A stretch of 64,000 nt of DNA from Flavobacteriaceae bacterium UBA1903 (GTDB lineage Bacteria > Bacteroidota > Bacteroidia > Flavobacteriales > Flavobacteriaceae): positions 124,001 to 188,000 of the forward strand of contig DDGL01000007.1 of the NCBI GenBank assembly GCA_002337605.1. The letters are read 5' to 3'. The notes beneath the pieces are model-generated. The model ran no database searches and was not told the origin of the DNA. It saw only the letters and a program-made list of their open reading frames with translations. Below, one piece after another: positions 42,332 to 50,323 of this stretch. Position numbers and translations under genes: made by a program. Numbering within the stretch: position 1 is the stretch's first letter; the number at the start of each line of letters is the position of its first letter.

Positions 42332-44491
42332 TCAAACTTTTTCAAGTTCTTCTAAACTTACATTGGTAGTAAACATTCCATAATTTACAAACGCTTTGTT
42401 TTTTTCTATGGTATCAATGGTTCCAATAGCTCTGCCATCTATCATGCGTACTCTGTCGCCAATTTTTAAAGTTACTTTCGGTTTTGGCGGCGGTGCTTTT
42501 TTTGCCTCTTCTTTTTCTTTTTTCTTCTCTTTTCTAATGACCGCAACTTTTTGCTCAACTTCCTGCTTCAGTTCGTGTTTTTTCTGGCGAACCACCTTTT
42601 TTTGTTTAGGAGCTATCTTTTTTCGTTTGCTGTTCTCTGTCATCACCATTTTAAACAGCTCATCTAGTAGTTGTTTTTTTTGTTTGTTGTTGAAGTACTT
42701 CTCCGCCAACCCATCAAATTTTCTTCCTAAGCCAATTAGCTTTTGATTGGCATCATATAACTCCTGATAGCTTTCTAATTTTTCCTGAACCTTAGCGTTT
42801 ACTTCAGCCAGTTGTTTGCTTTCCTTACGAGCTTTTTCTGCAGAAGTTTCCAGGCTTTCAGACGTCTTCCGAAGCTTTGACCGCTCTTTTTGAAGGTTTG
42901 CAATGGTCTTGTCAAACCGTATCTTCCCGCGCTCGATCTTTTTCTTGGACTTATTGATCAGGCTATAAGGAATACCATTTTTTTGAGCCACTTCAAACGT
43001 AAACGAACTACCTGCTTCACCCATTTGTAATTTATAAATAGGTGCTAACGACTTGCTGTCAAACTGCATATTTGCATTTACAGCATGTGGTAATTCGTTT
43101 GCTAACAATTTCAGGTTGGCGTAATGTGTGGTAATGATTCCAAAAGCTTCCCGCTCGTAAAATACTTCTAAAAAGGTTTCGGCTAAGGCACCTCCCAATT
43201 CGGGATCACTCCCGGTACCAAACTCGTCTATTAAAAACAGCGTGTTCTTGTTACACTTTCTGAAAAAGTGATTCATCTTCTTCAACCGGTAGCTATAAGT
43301 ACTTAAGTGATTTTCGATGCTTTGGTTGTCTCCAATATCGGTTAAAATCCGGTCAAAAAAACACACTTCACTCTGTGGTTCTACTGGGATTAAGAGACCG
43401 CTTTGTAGCATGATTTGTAATAAACCTACAGTTTTGAGGGTAATACTCTTTCCTCCTGCGTTGGGGCCCGAAATAACAATGATCCTCTTATCATGCGACA
43501 GTTCAATGGTTTGCGGGAAGGTTTTTTCCTTTCGCTTTTTGTTGGAAACTAATAATAAGGGATGATAGGCTTTTATGAGGGACAACTGCCTGTCTTTGGT
43601 TAGGAGGGGTAACACTCCATCAATTGTTACAGCATATTTTGCCTTTGCATAAATGGCATCCATTTGGGTAAGGTATTCCTGATACGAAGCTAAGTGGTGA
43701 TTGTAAGGACGTACAAACTCGGTCAATGCTTTTAAAATTCGCTTTACTTCTTCAGACTCCTCGTAAATAAGATTGCTTAATTCGTTAGCATATTCCAGGG
43801 TCTCCTGTGGTTCCATATACACCAGACTTCCGGTTTTGGACTGCCCCAGTACTGCACCTTTTATTTTTTTACGGTACATCGCTTTTACTGCCAGTACCCG
43901 ACGGTTGTCTACAACGGTCTCGCGGATTTCATCCAGATAGTCTGAACCTGAATACCGGCTCAGTGCTTTTGTAAACGAAGAATTAATCTGTCCTTTTACA
44001 ATAGTAAGTCTCCTACGAATAGTTCCTAATTCTGAAGAAGCCTCATCTTTAACAGTACCGTATTTATCGAATATTTTTTTTATTTCATCCGCAATGGCTG
44101 GGGTAAATTCTACCTCTTCTGAAAAGCCTTGTAGCGAAATATAAAATTCCTCAAACTTCTTAAAAAACTTCAATAAGGTTTGCGTGGTTTCTGAGAGCCC
44201 CAGAATTTTTCTAAAACTGAAACTTTCCAAAGTACTGTTTTCGATCTCTAATAATTGAAGTTCCTTACCTATAGGTTCAAATCCGTGATTGGGAATAGGG
44301 GAGTCGCTACCAAAAGAGGCGGTAAATTCTTTCACGCGTTGCAAAGAGGGCAACACATCATCAGGTGTTTTAAAAGGAGTTATAGTAAGTACTCTTGCAT
44401 TTCCCGGATTGGTAATGCAAAACTCTGAAACCTGCTCCAATACTTTATGGAACTCAACGTCTTCTAATGTCTTTTTGTCAATCTTTATCAT
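42332..44491 (-). CDS. mutS2: MutS2-family ATPase lacking an Smr domain
   Basis: A 719-residue MutS-homology ATPase. The core and lever helices fill about 1-300. The ATPase domain has Walker A GPNAGGKS, the ILTDIGDNQSIENHLSTYS block, Walker B LFLIDEFGTGSDP and the ITTHYANLK segment. A long coiled coil (about 500-590) and a lysine-rich linker follow, then a short KOW-like beta domain (LKIGDRVRMIDGRAIGTI). The Smr nuclease domain that ends most MutS2 proteins is absent. MutS2 proteins act on branched DNA or on stalled and collided ribosomes rather than in mismatch repair. The ATG at 44491 is used; the longer frame starts with TTG. It is divergent from ung. Confidence 0.9.
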   Translation of the reverse strand: MIKIDKKTLEDVEFHKVLEQVSEFCITNPGNARVLTITPFKTPDDVLPSLQRVKEFTASFGSDSPIPNHGFEPIGKELQLLEIENSTLESFSFRKILGLSETTQTLLKFFKKFEEFYISLQGFSEEVEFTPAIADEIKKIFDKYGTVKDEASSELGTIRRRLTIVKGQINSSFTKALSRYSGSDYLDEIRETVVDNRRVLAVKAMYRKKIKGAVLGQSKTGSLVYMEPQETLEYANELSNLIYEESEEVKRILKALTEFVRPYNHHLASYQEYLTQMDAIYAKAKYAVTIDGVLPLLTKDRQLSLIKAYHPLLLVSNKKRKEKTFPQTIELSHDKRIIVISGPNAGGKSITLKTVGLLQIMLQSGLLIPVEPQSEVCFFDRILTDIGDNQSIENHLSTYSYRLKKMNHFFRKCNKNTLFLIDEFGTGSDPELGGALAETFLEVFYEREAFGIITTHYANLKLLANELPHAVNANMQFDSKSLAPIYKLQMGEAGSSFTFEVAQKNGIPYSLINKSKKKIERGKIRFDKTIANLQKERSKLRKTSESLETSAEKARKESKQLAEVNAKVQEKLESYQELYDANQKLIGLGRKFDGLAEKYFNNKQKKQLLDELFKMVMTENSKRKKIAPKQKKVVRQKKHELKQEVEQKVAVIRKEKKKEKEEAKKAPPPKPKVTLKIGDRVRMIDGRAIGTIDTIEKNKAFVNYGMFTTNVSLEELEKV

Positions 44492-44560
44492 AGTCTTCTC
44501 TGGCAATGAGAACTTGTGTAAGCCAATTTTTTCATAAACACTTCAAAAAATGCAGGCGAG

Positions 44561-44576
44561 TGTGTAATTTTACACA
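44561..44576. promoter_or_regulatory. Dyad in the mutS2-ung divergent promoter region
   Basis: TGTGTAA and TTACACA flank a two-base centre, forming a 16-base dyad 12 bases before the ung ATG. A TAATTTTA core close to the -7 consensus overlaps it. It could be an operator for one or both genes. Confidence 0.35.
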
Positions 44577-44588
44577 AAAGTACGCATA

Positions 44589-45254
44589 ATGGAACTAAAA
44601 ATTGAAGAGAGTTGGAAGCAGGTTTTGGCTTCAGAATTTGAGAAATCTTATTTCTCACAACTCATTCAATTTGTAAAATCGGAATATCAGAAACATACCT
44701 GTTACCCGCCTGGCAACCAACTATTTTCTGCTTTTGACCATACTCCTTTTAACGATGTAAAAGTTGTGATATTAGGTCAAGACCCTTATCACGGTCCAAA
44801 ACAAGCCAATGGATTATGTTTTTCGGTGGCTGATGGTGTTGCCATTCCACCTTCATTGCAGAATATGTTTAAAGAACTGGAAACCGATCTGGGGAAACCC
44901 TTTCCTACTTCTGGAAACCTGGAGCGCTGGGCAGATCAGGGGGTGCTTCTCTTAAATGCTACATTAACAGTACGGGCACATGAGGCCGGAAGCCATCAAA
45001 AGAAGGGATGGGAACAGTTTACAGATGCGGTAATTTCAAAAATATCGAAAGAACGTGAAGGAATCGTATTTTTGCTTTGGGGCGGATACGCCAAGAAAAA
45101 AGGGGCCAGGATCGATACCTCAAAACATTTGGTGTTAACGAGTGGGCATCCCTCTCCATTAAGTGCCAACAGGGGTTATTGGTTTGGGAACAACCATTTC
45201 AGTAAAACCAATGATTACCTTAAAAAACATCATAAAGAACCTATAAACTGGTAA
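44589..45254 (+). CDS. ung: Uracil-DNA glycosylase
   Basis: Removes uracil from DNA by cleaving the N-glycosidic bond, starting base excision repair. The 221 residues are the normal length of family 1 enzymes. All motifs are present: the water-activating GQDPYHGP (Asp at about residue 64), PPSLQNMFKEL, LLLNATLTV with the uracil-reading Asn, VFLLWGGYAKKKG, and the DNA-intercalation loop HPSPLSANRGYWG-type segment (HPSPLSANRGYWF). It is divergent from mutS2, so two DNA-maintenance genes share one intergenic region, and is followed at 29 bases by a CotH-like gene of unrelated type. Confidence 0.98.
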   Translation: MELKIEESWKQVLASEFEKSYFSQLIQFVKSEYQKHTCYPPGNQLFSAFDHTPFNDVKVVILGQDPYHGPKQANGLCFSVADGVAIPPSLQNMFKELETDLGKPFPTSGNLERWADQGVLLLNATLTVRAHEAGSHQKKGWEQFTDAVISKISKEREGIVFLLWGGYAKKKGARIDTSKHLVLTSGHPSPLSANRGYWFGNNHFSKTNDYLKKHHKEPINW

Positions 45255-45283
45255 ACGGAATGAAAATTGATTTCAACACAGCC

Positions 45284-46714
45284 ATGAAAACTACTAAACA
45301 ACTTACAGTATTAGCAACTTTGTGTGTCACCCTTATCGCATGTGGACAAAACTCACCTATTTTTACTCCCACACCGCATAGTTATCAAATAGATCACGAT
45401 AAAAAGATAATTGTATTAAATATTGATGTAGAAGATGATATAGACCAAGAGTTAACAGAGCTGCAGCTAGAAGATGCGTATACATTCTCAACCCCTGCCA
45501 ACGGATTACAAGACACCGAAACGTATACCGTTGAAAAGAATGGAGAACCTTATAGTTTATTTATCACTAAATCTCCTATCCTTGCCATACAGGTAAAGGA
45601 TAGTTTGACAAAACACCCAAGAGTTCTGGGGCATTTCAGGTATTTTGATGCCGATACTACTTTTACGAGCGTGATAGGGATGGACCTGCGTGGAAATCTT
45701 TCGCTTACCTATCCTAAGAAATCTTTTAATGTAGAGTTCTATACCGATTCGGTCTCAAAGGGGCAAAAAGATATAAAACTGAAAAAACTTCGGGAAGATG
45801 ACGATATTATTCTGGATGGATTGTACAATGAGCCTTTACTTCTGCGTGCCTATTCATCTCAAAAATTGTGGAATGAACTTCACACCCCGCATTATGCTTC
45901 CGAAGAAAAGAAAGCGCGTGCTACGGTAGACGGTTTTTATGTAGATCTATTTGTAAATGATGAATATCGGGGGATCTATCTGGTTTCAGAAAAAATTAAC
46001 CGGGGCTTATTAAAGTTGAAGAAAAAGAAAGGCGATACGGTTCGTGGCGAATTATTTAAGGCAGGTTATTACGATCCAGGGACTTCTTTTAAAGGAGCGC
46101 CGGATTTTAAAAACTCTTTACCCACCTGGGCTGGTTGGGAAATGGAATACCCATATGAAGATTATACGGCACATTACGACAACCTGCATAAGGCCATTAC
46201 GTTTGTTGCTACAAGTACAGATGCAGTTTTTGCACAACAGCTTCCAGAATATTTTGACGTACCTAATTTAGTGGACTACTTCTTATTTATTAATTTGATA
46301 CGTGCCACAGATAACCTTGGAAAAAATTTCTATCTGGCTAAATACAATGAAGATACTCCTTATTTTATTGTGCCATGGGACATGGACGGGGTGTTAGGAA
46401 CCATACAAGCCGGGAAAAGAATTCCTACCACAGACGATATTTTAAGCAACCATCTCTTTGACAGAATGCAGAAAGATCCAGCATTAAAAAGTAAAATGAA
46501 TAAACGATGGACAGCTTTAAGAAGCAATGAATTTGCTGAAGAAGCATTGGTTTCAAGAATCAGAGAAACCTATAACGAACTAGTAAACGAAAAAAAGTAC
46601 GAAAGAGATCAACTAGCGTGGGACAAAAGCCACGAAGAAGAACATCTAACGTATATGCTAGAATGGTTAGAAAAAAGAATTACGTATTTAGATACGTTTT
46701 TTAAAGAAGAGTAG
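45284..46714 (+). CDS. CotH-kinase-like lipoprotein
   Basis: A 476-residue lipoprotein. The signal ends at LIAC with the lipid Cys near residue 20. The body carries the CotH fold: MDLRGNLSLTYPKKSFNVEF, then RAYSSQKLWNE, VDGFYVDLFVNDEYRGIYLVSEKINRG and the metal/catalytic block VPWDMDGVLGT, followed by LFDRM and a helical tail. CotH of Bacillus is an atypical protein kinase of spore-coat proteins; in Bacteroidota such proteins are surface or periplasmic lipoproteins with untested activity. The start at 45284 puts the signal peptide at the N-terminus. Transcription with ung is possible given the short gap. Confidence 0.87.
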   Translation: MKTTKQLTVLATLCVTLIACGQNSPIFTPTPHSYQIDHDKKIIVLNIDVEDDIDQELTELQLEDAYTFSTPANGLQDTETYTVEKNGEPYSLFITKSPILAIQVKDSLTKHPRVLGHFRYFDADTTFTSVIGMDLRGNLSLTYPKKSFNVEFYTDSVSKGQKDIKLKKLREDDDIILDGLYNEPLLLRAYSSQKLWNELHTPHYASEEKKARATVDGFYVDLFVNDEYRGIYLVSEKINRGLLKLKKKKGDTVRGELFKAGYYDPGTSFKGAPDFKNSLPTWAGWEMEYPYEDYTAHYDNLHKAITFVATSTDAVFAQQLPEYFDVPNLVDYFLFINLIRATDNLGKNFYLAKYNEDTPYFIVPWDMDGVLGTIQAGKRIPTTDDILSNHLFDRMQKDPALKSKMNKRWTALRSNEFAEEALVSRIRETYNELVNEKKYERDQLAWDKSHEEEHLTYMLEWLEKRITYLDTFFKEE

Positions 46715-46725
46715 GTGGGGAGTGC

Positions 46726-46827
46726 TTAGTCTTCAGTTCCATCTTGCTCGATAGCGTTGCAGCTAAATTGTAACAAAAGAAAATTAGTTACAAGCAAGGC
46801 TCCTAAAATGATAAAAAATATACTCAT
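46726..46827 (-). CDS. Possible 33-residue single-helix membrane peptide
   Basis: A short open frame, ATG at 46827 and TAA at 46726-46728. It encodes a hydrophobic helix (SIFFIILGALLVTNFLLLQF), a Cys and an acidic tail (NAIEQDGTED). The Cys follows the helix as FSC, so a tiny lipoprotein is conceivable. A plausible promoter with both elements lies just upstream, and nothing else occupies this 275-base gap. I found no way to check conservation here, so it could be chance. Confidence 0.4.
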   Translation of the reverse strand: MSIFFIILGALLVTNFLLLQFSCNAIEQDGTED

Positions 46828-46834
46828 GGTCTTA

Positions 46835-46868
46835 CAATTATACTAGTAAGATGTACGAGTTGCAAAAA
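46835..46868 (-). promoter_or_regulatory. Predicted promoter of the 33-residue peptide
   Basis: On the minus strand TTTTTG (46868-46863) and TATAATTG (46842-46835) are 20 bases apart, close to the Bacteroidota TTG-n19-TAnnTTTG layout with one mismatch in the -7 box. The peptide ATG follows 7 bases later. Confidence 0.4.
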
Positions 46869-46989
46869 GGTTGCGCAGCGTTAATAAAATAGCTGCAAAT
46901 TTTTTAAAAAAAATTAATAGCTTATTTAGAGCTTGGATGTTGAGTTATAAAGAGAAAACTACAGCTACCTTTTAATGAATACCAATTAT

Positions 46990-47838
46990 TTATCTCAATA
47001 TCCGCGCCAGGGGAACTTCTTTTTCGATCAGTTCGAGTTGAAGCAGTTTTTCCTGAACCTTTGCAACCTCTTTAGAGGTAAGCTGTTGCTGGCTCCATTC
47101 GGTTAAAGAAAGCCATTCCTGTACATCTTCCAGTTTTTGATCATACCGATTGCTAATCATTCTGTCTATGCTGGGAATGTCTTTAAACTCTGCAGTGGTT
47201 CTATTAATAATCTCTAAAATAGTATTTATAGCATATGCCTCGTCCTGTAAAACCTGATCTCTAACAGCAATCACAAAGCAGGGCCAGGGGGTAGGACATT
47301 CACCTACACGTCTAAACGGCCCGTTGTCTACATAGGGTTTTGTGGTAAACTTTTCCCACATAAAATAGTCGCCAGTTCCTTTTGGTAATTCTTTCAGTGC
47401 GCCTTCAAGACTTTCAATCACTTCAAAATTCAGATCTTTTTCCAGGTCCCAGCCTTCGTTTTCAGCATTTACATAGGCCATTAAATGCGAACCCGAGCCG
47501 TACCTGCTAATTGCACAGTCTGTCCCTTTTAAATCGGTAATGGTTTCGTATTCTGAATTTTCAGCTACGTGAACCCCCCAGATAAGAGGTGACTGTACAA
47601 ACCCCTGCACAATTTTTGACGGATTTCCTTTTACAATATCTCTAATAATTCCTTCCGTAAGGATTACTGCCATATCAATTTCGCCTTCCCGTAGGGCCTT
47701 GCACATGTGACCTGTACCCCCATGATAGTCGATCCAGCGTAGATTGATATCATCTTCCTGATATTCTTTATTTTTTAATGTGATATACCACGGCAGGTTA
47801 AAATGCTCCGGAACACCACCTATTTTAAATTTTTTCAT
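46990..47838 (-). CDS. Cytosolic periplasmic-binding-protein-fold protein
   Basis: A 282-residue protein with the type 2 periplasmic-binding-protein fold (NMT1/SsuA-like): KIGGVPEHFNLPWYI, ALREGEIDMAVILTEGIIRDI, ITDLKGTDCAISRYGSGSHLMAYV and a C-terminal helical stretch. There is no signal peptide or lipobox and no ABC permease or ATPase nearby, so it is not an ordinary transport receptor. It overlaps the preceding nucleoside phosphorylase gene by 14 bases. Cytosolic proteins with this fold include enzymes such as MqnA/MqnD and thiamine-synthesis proteins, and a fungal relative (Candida CA3427) has been described, from memory. Ligand and activity are unknown. Confidence 0.8.
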   Translation of the reverse strand: MKKFKIGGVPEHFNLPWYITLKNKEYQEDDINLRWIDYHGGTGHMCKALREGEIDMAVILTEGIIRDIVKGNPSKIVQGFVQSPLIWGVHVAENSEYETITDLKGTDCAISRYGSGSHLMAYVNAENEGWDLEKDLNFEVIESLEGALKELPKGTGDYFMWEKFTTKPYVDNGPFRRVGECPTPWPCFVIAVRDQVLQDEAYAINTILEIINRTTAEFKDIPSIDRMISNRYDQKLEDVQEWLSLTEWSQQQLTSKEVAKVQEKLLQLELIEKEVPLARILR

Positions 47839-48712
47839 GAACAAGTAGCTCTAATGTTTTAAAAATAAGTTTTTCTATAGTTTCTTTAGGTTTTTTACTA
47901 AAAGTTCCATTCGCTCTATTGGCCAGAATAGCGTTCAACGAAAGTGCTCTATGACCTAATAACCTGGCCATCCCATAGATACCTGAAGTTTCCATTTCTA
48001 AATTAGTAATTCTTTTTTTGTTATACTGAAAACGCTGCAACTTTTCATTCATTTCATCATCCTGTAACGCCAACCGAAGTTTTCTCCCTTGCGGACCATA
48101 AAACCCTACATTTGTAGCGGTTATACCTTTTAAATATTCTTCAGAGTCAAATACATTCAGTAATGTTTCATCTGCCGAAACTACATAGGGAACCGACCTA
48201 TTTTGGCTCCAACCTGTTGTTTTTACAAAGGCTTCAGAAAACAATGTGTCTAAAAAATCGGTGTTTTTATAGAAATGTAACAAACTATCAAATCCAATCG
48301 CCTTTTCAGAAACTATAAAACTGTCTATTGGTATTTCTGATTGCGTTGCTCCCGAAGTCCCAATGCGTATAAAGCTAAGTTGAGTAAATTCTTTTTTAAC
48401 CGTTCTCGCTTGTAAATCTATATTGACTAAGGCATCAAGTTCATTGAAGACAATATCAATATTATCGGTACCAATTCCTGTTGAGATAACCGTGAGCCGT
48501 TTCCCCTTATATGTTCCCGTCTGGGTCTTAAACTCCCGCTTATGGACAGTAAACTCAATGGTATCAAAATGGTTGGTCACATCGCTTACACGGTTCGGAT
48601 CGCCTACTGTAATAATGGTAGTAGCAATATCCTCAGGTTTTAAATGAAGGTGATAGATACTCCCGTCTTCGTTTAAAATTAATTCGCTATTTTGAAAAGG
48701 TTTTGGTTTCAA
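47825..48712 (-). CDS. Nucleoside phosphorylase (uridine phosphorylase-like)
   Basis: A 295-residue member of the PNP/UDP phosphorylase superfamily. Blocks seen are TIITVGDPNRV, FKTQTGTYKGKRLTVISTGIGTDN, FIRIGTSGATQ (phosphate and ribose site) and NLEMETSGIYGMARLLGHRALSLNAILANR (nucleoside site, with Glu-Met-Glu). This is closest to the uridine phosphorylase branch. The start is TTG at 48712, as there is no ATG between an upstream stop and the conserved N-terminus. The stop lies inside the next gene, so translation is coupled to the binding-protein-fold protein and the two probably act on the same compound. Confidence 0.87.
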   Translation of the reverse strand: MKPKPFQNSELILNEDGSIYHLHLKPEDIATTIITVGDPNRVSDVTNHFDTIEFTVHKREFKTQTGTYKGKRLTVISTGIGTDNIDIVFNELDALVNIDLQARTVKKEFTQLSFIRIGTSGATQSEIPIDSFIVSEKAIGFDSLLHFYKNTDFLDTLFSEAFVKTTGWSQNRSVPYVVSADETLLNVFDSEEYLKGITATNVGFYGPQGRKLRLALQDDEMNEKLQRFQYNKKRITNLEMETSGIYGMARLLGHRALSLNAILANRANGTFSKKPKETIEKLIFKTLELLVHEKI

Positions 48713-48782
48713 AGGTTTCTAGTTTCTAATTACTAATTAAGAGGGCATTTCTACAAATGCAACAATCGTTAATCTTACACCA

Positions 48783-49112
48783 TTACCCACCAACTCTTTT
48801 CGTCTTAAACCCTTTATCCTGCAGAAACTCCATGATTTGTTTTCTGAAATCGCCCTGAATAATAATTTGTTCATTTTTAAAACTCCCGCCTACCCCCAGC
48901 ATCGTTTTTAACTCTTTGGCAAGTTGCTTAAAATCGCTTTGGGCGCCGTTGTAGCCCTCAATTATAGTGATGGGCTTGCCTTTACGCTTTTCATATTTGC
49001 AAAGTAGCGGATCGTCCTGCAGCCACACGGTCGATTTTTCTTCTTTGGTTTCGGGAGTTTCCTTTGGTTCGTGGTCCGGGAATAGGTTTTTAAGTTGGTC
49101 TTGTAAGTCCAA
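48783..49112 (-). CDS. eIF1/SUI1-like translation factor (YciH family)
   Basis: A 109-residue protein with a C-terminal SUI1 domain: ITIIEGYNGAQSDFKQLAKELKTMLGVGGSFKNEQIIIQGDF and the final KGFKTKRVGG. Residues 1-40 are an acidic linker (KETPETKEEKSTVWLQDD). Bacterial YciH proteins resemble eukaryotic initiation factor 1 and may check start-site selection or act in stress. The start is TTG at 49112, matching where homologues begin. Lies upstream of the phosphorylase on the same strand with a 70-base gap. Confidence 0.9.
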   Translation of the reverse strand: MDLQDQLKNLFPDHEPKETPETKEEKSTVWLQDDPLLCKYEKRKGKPITIIEGYNGAQSDFKQLAKELKTMLGVGGSFKNEQIIIQGDFRKQIMEFLQDKGFKTKRVGG

Positions 49113-49252
49113 AACGTTTGTTGTTTATAATTTGTGATGTATTCTAACACTTAATGATATCTTGTAAGACAAGGTATCTGAGTGATTTTGCGAAACAAAC
49201 TCAAATAAAATATGTCAATTAAAATCGCAAAATAATATCGAAGAACTGTAAA

Positions 49253-50203
49253 TTATTTCTTAATCAGTCCAATTTCGACTAGTCGCTGGTGTAAAAAATC
49301 GCCTGCAGTAATATCTTCAAAGGCTTTTGGATGTTCCTCATCCACACACTCGGGCATACAGCTTAAATCCATATCGCTACGTGGGTGCATAAAGAACGGA
49401 ATAGAATACCTTGGATTGCCCCAGTCTTCTTTTGGCGGATTCACTACACGGTGAATGGTAGAACGTAATTTATTATTGGTGTGACGTTCCAGCATATCGC
49501 CTACGTTTATCACTAGCTCATCTTCCTGCGGAATGGCATCTATCCATTCGCCATCCTTTCGAAGTACCTGCAATCCACCTGTAGAGGCTCCCATTAACAG
49601 CGTGATTAAATTTATATCTCCATGGGCTCCTGCACGTACCGCTCCTTTGGGTTCTTCGGTAATAGGAGGGTAGTGAATTGGGCGCAGGATGCTGTTTCCA
49701 TTGCTTGCCCAATGGTCAAAATAATGTTCATCTACCCCTATGTACAAAGCCAGTGCTCTTAGAACATAAATACCTGTTTTTTCTAACATCCTATAAGCTT
49801 CCATACCCGTTTTGTTAAAGTCTGGTAATTCTTTTACATCAACATTTTCGGGATACTCATCAACTAAGTTGGCATCGGCATCTGCTTCCTGTCCAAAGTG
49901 CCAGAATTCCTTTAAATCGCCTTCTTTTTTGCCTTTAGCGTGTTCTTTTCCGAAGGAAACATAACCACGTTGTCCGCCCAGACCTTCAATTTCATAGGTA
50001 CGCTTGGTAGCCAAGGGAAGTGCAAAAAATGCTTTGATTTCTTTGTATAATTCCTCTACTAATTGATCGCTCAAAAAGTGATTCTTAAGTGACACAAAGC
50101 CTATTTCTTCATACGCACTGCCAATTTCATCCACAAATTTTTGCTTCCGTTTGGGGTCGTTGCTCAAGAAGTCGGCTAAATCTACACTAGGTATATTATT
50201 CAT
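49253..50203 (-). CDS. Isopenicillin N synthase-like Fe(II) oxygenase
   Basis: A 316-residue non-haem iron oxygenase of the isopenicillin N synthase / 2-oxoglutarate dioxygenase family. An N-terminal DIOX_N domain (IPSVDLADFLSNDPKRK ... YEEIGFVSLKNHFLSDQ) is followed by the double-stranded beta helix with the iron ligands HGD in AGAHGDINLITLL and His in LRSTIHRVVNPP, and the co-substrate-binding RYSIPFF (RxS). Substrate unknown. It is widespread in Flavobacteriaceae as a stand-alone gene, so a housekeeping hydroxylation is more likely than antibiotic synthesis. It is divergent from the E1 fusion gene. Confidence 0.9.
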   Translation of the reverse strand: MNNIPSVDLADFLSNDPKRKQKFVDEIGSAYEEIGFVSLKNHFLSDQLVEELYKEIKAFFALPLATKRTYEIEGLGGQRGYVSFGKEHAKGKKEGDLKEFWHFGQEADADANLVDEYPENVDVKELPDFNKTGMEAYRMLEKTGIYVLRALALYIGVDEHYFDHWASNGNSILRPIHYPPITEEPKGAVRAGAHGDINLITLLMGASTGGLQVLRKDGEWIDAIPQEDELVINVGDMLERHTNNKLRSTIHRVVNPPKEDWGNPRYSIPFFMHPRSDMDLSCMPECVDEEHPKAFEDITAGDFLHQRLVEIGLIKK

Positions 50204-50296
50204 AACAGTATATTTTGTTACAAAGATACCAAAATAGCGGCTTATTATTCATTCAAAAAAAATTGCGCTTACAATCGCTCTACCGCTTAAATTTTC

Positions 50297-50304
50297 TACT
50301 TTTG
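50297..50304 (+). promoter_or_regulatory. -7 promoter element of the E1 gene
   Basis: TACTTTTG matches TAnnTTTG exactly, ending 19 bases before the ATG at 50324. Confidence 0.55.
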
Positions 50305-50323
50305 ACAGACCAAACAGTATCTA

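Noticed and set aside
42396..42746. Plus-strand open frame of 116 residues rich in Phe and Ser
   Set aside because: It is the reverse of the lysine-rich linker and coiled coil of mutS2; the composition is a mirror effect and there is no promoter or start context.
46990..47838. Ordinary ABC transporter substrate-binding protein
   Set aside because: No signal peptide or lipobox and no permease or ATPase gene nearby; the gene overlaps a nucleoside phosphorylase.
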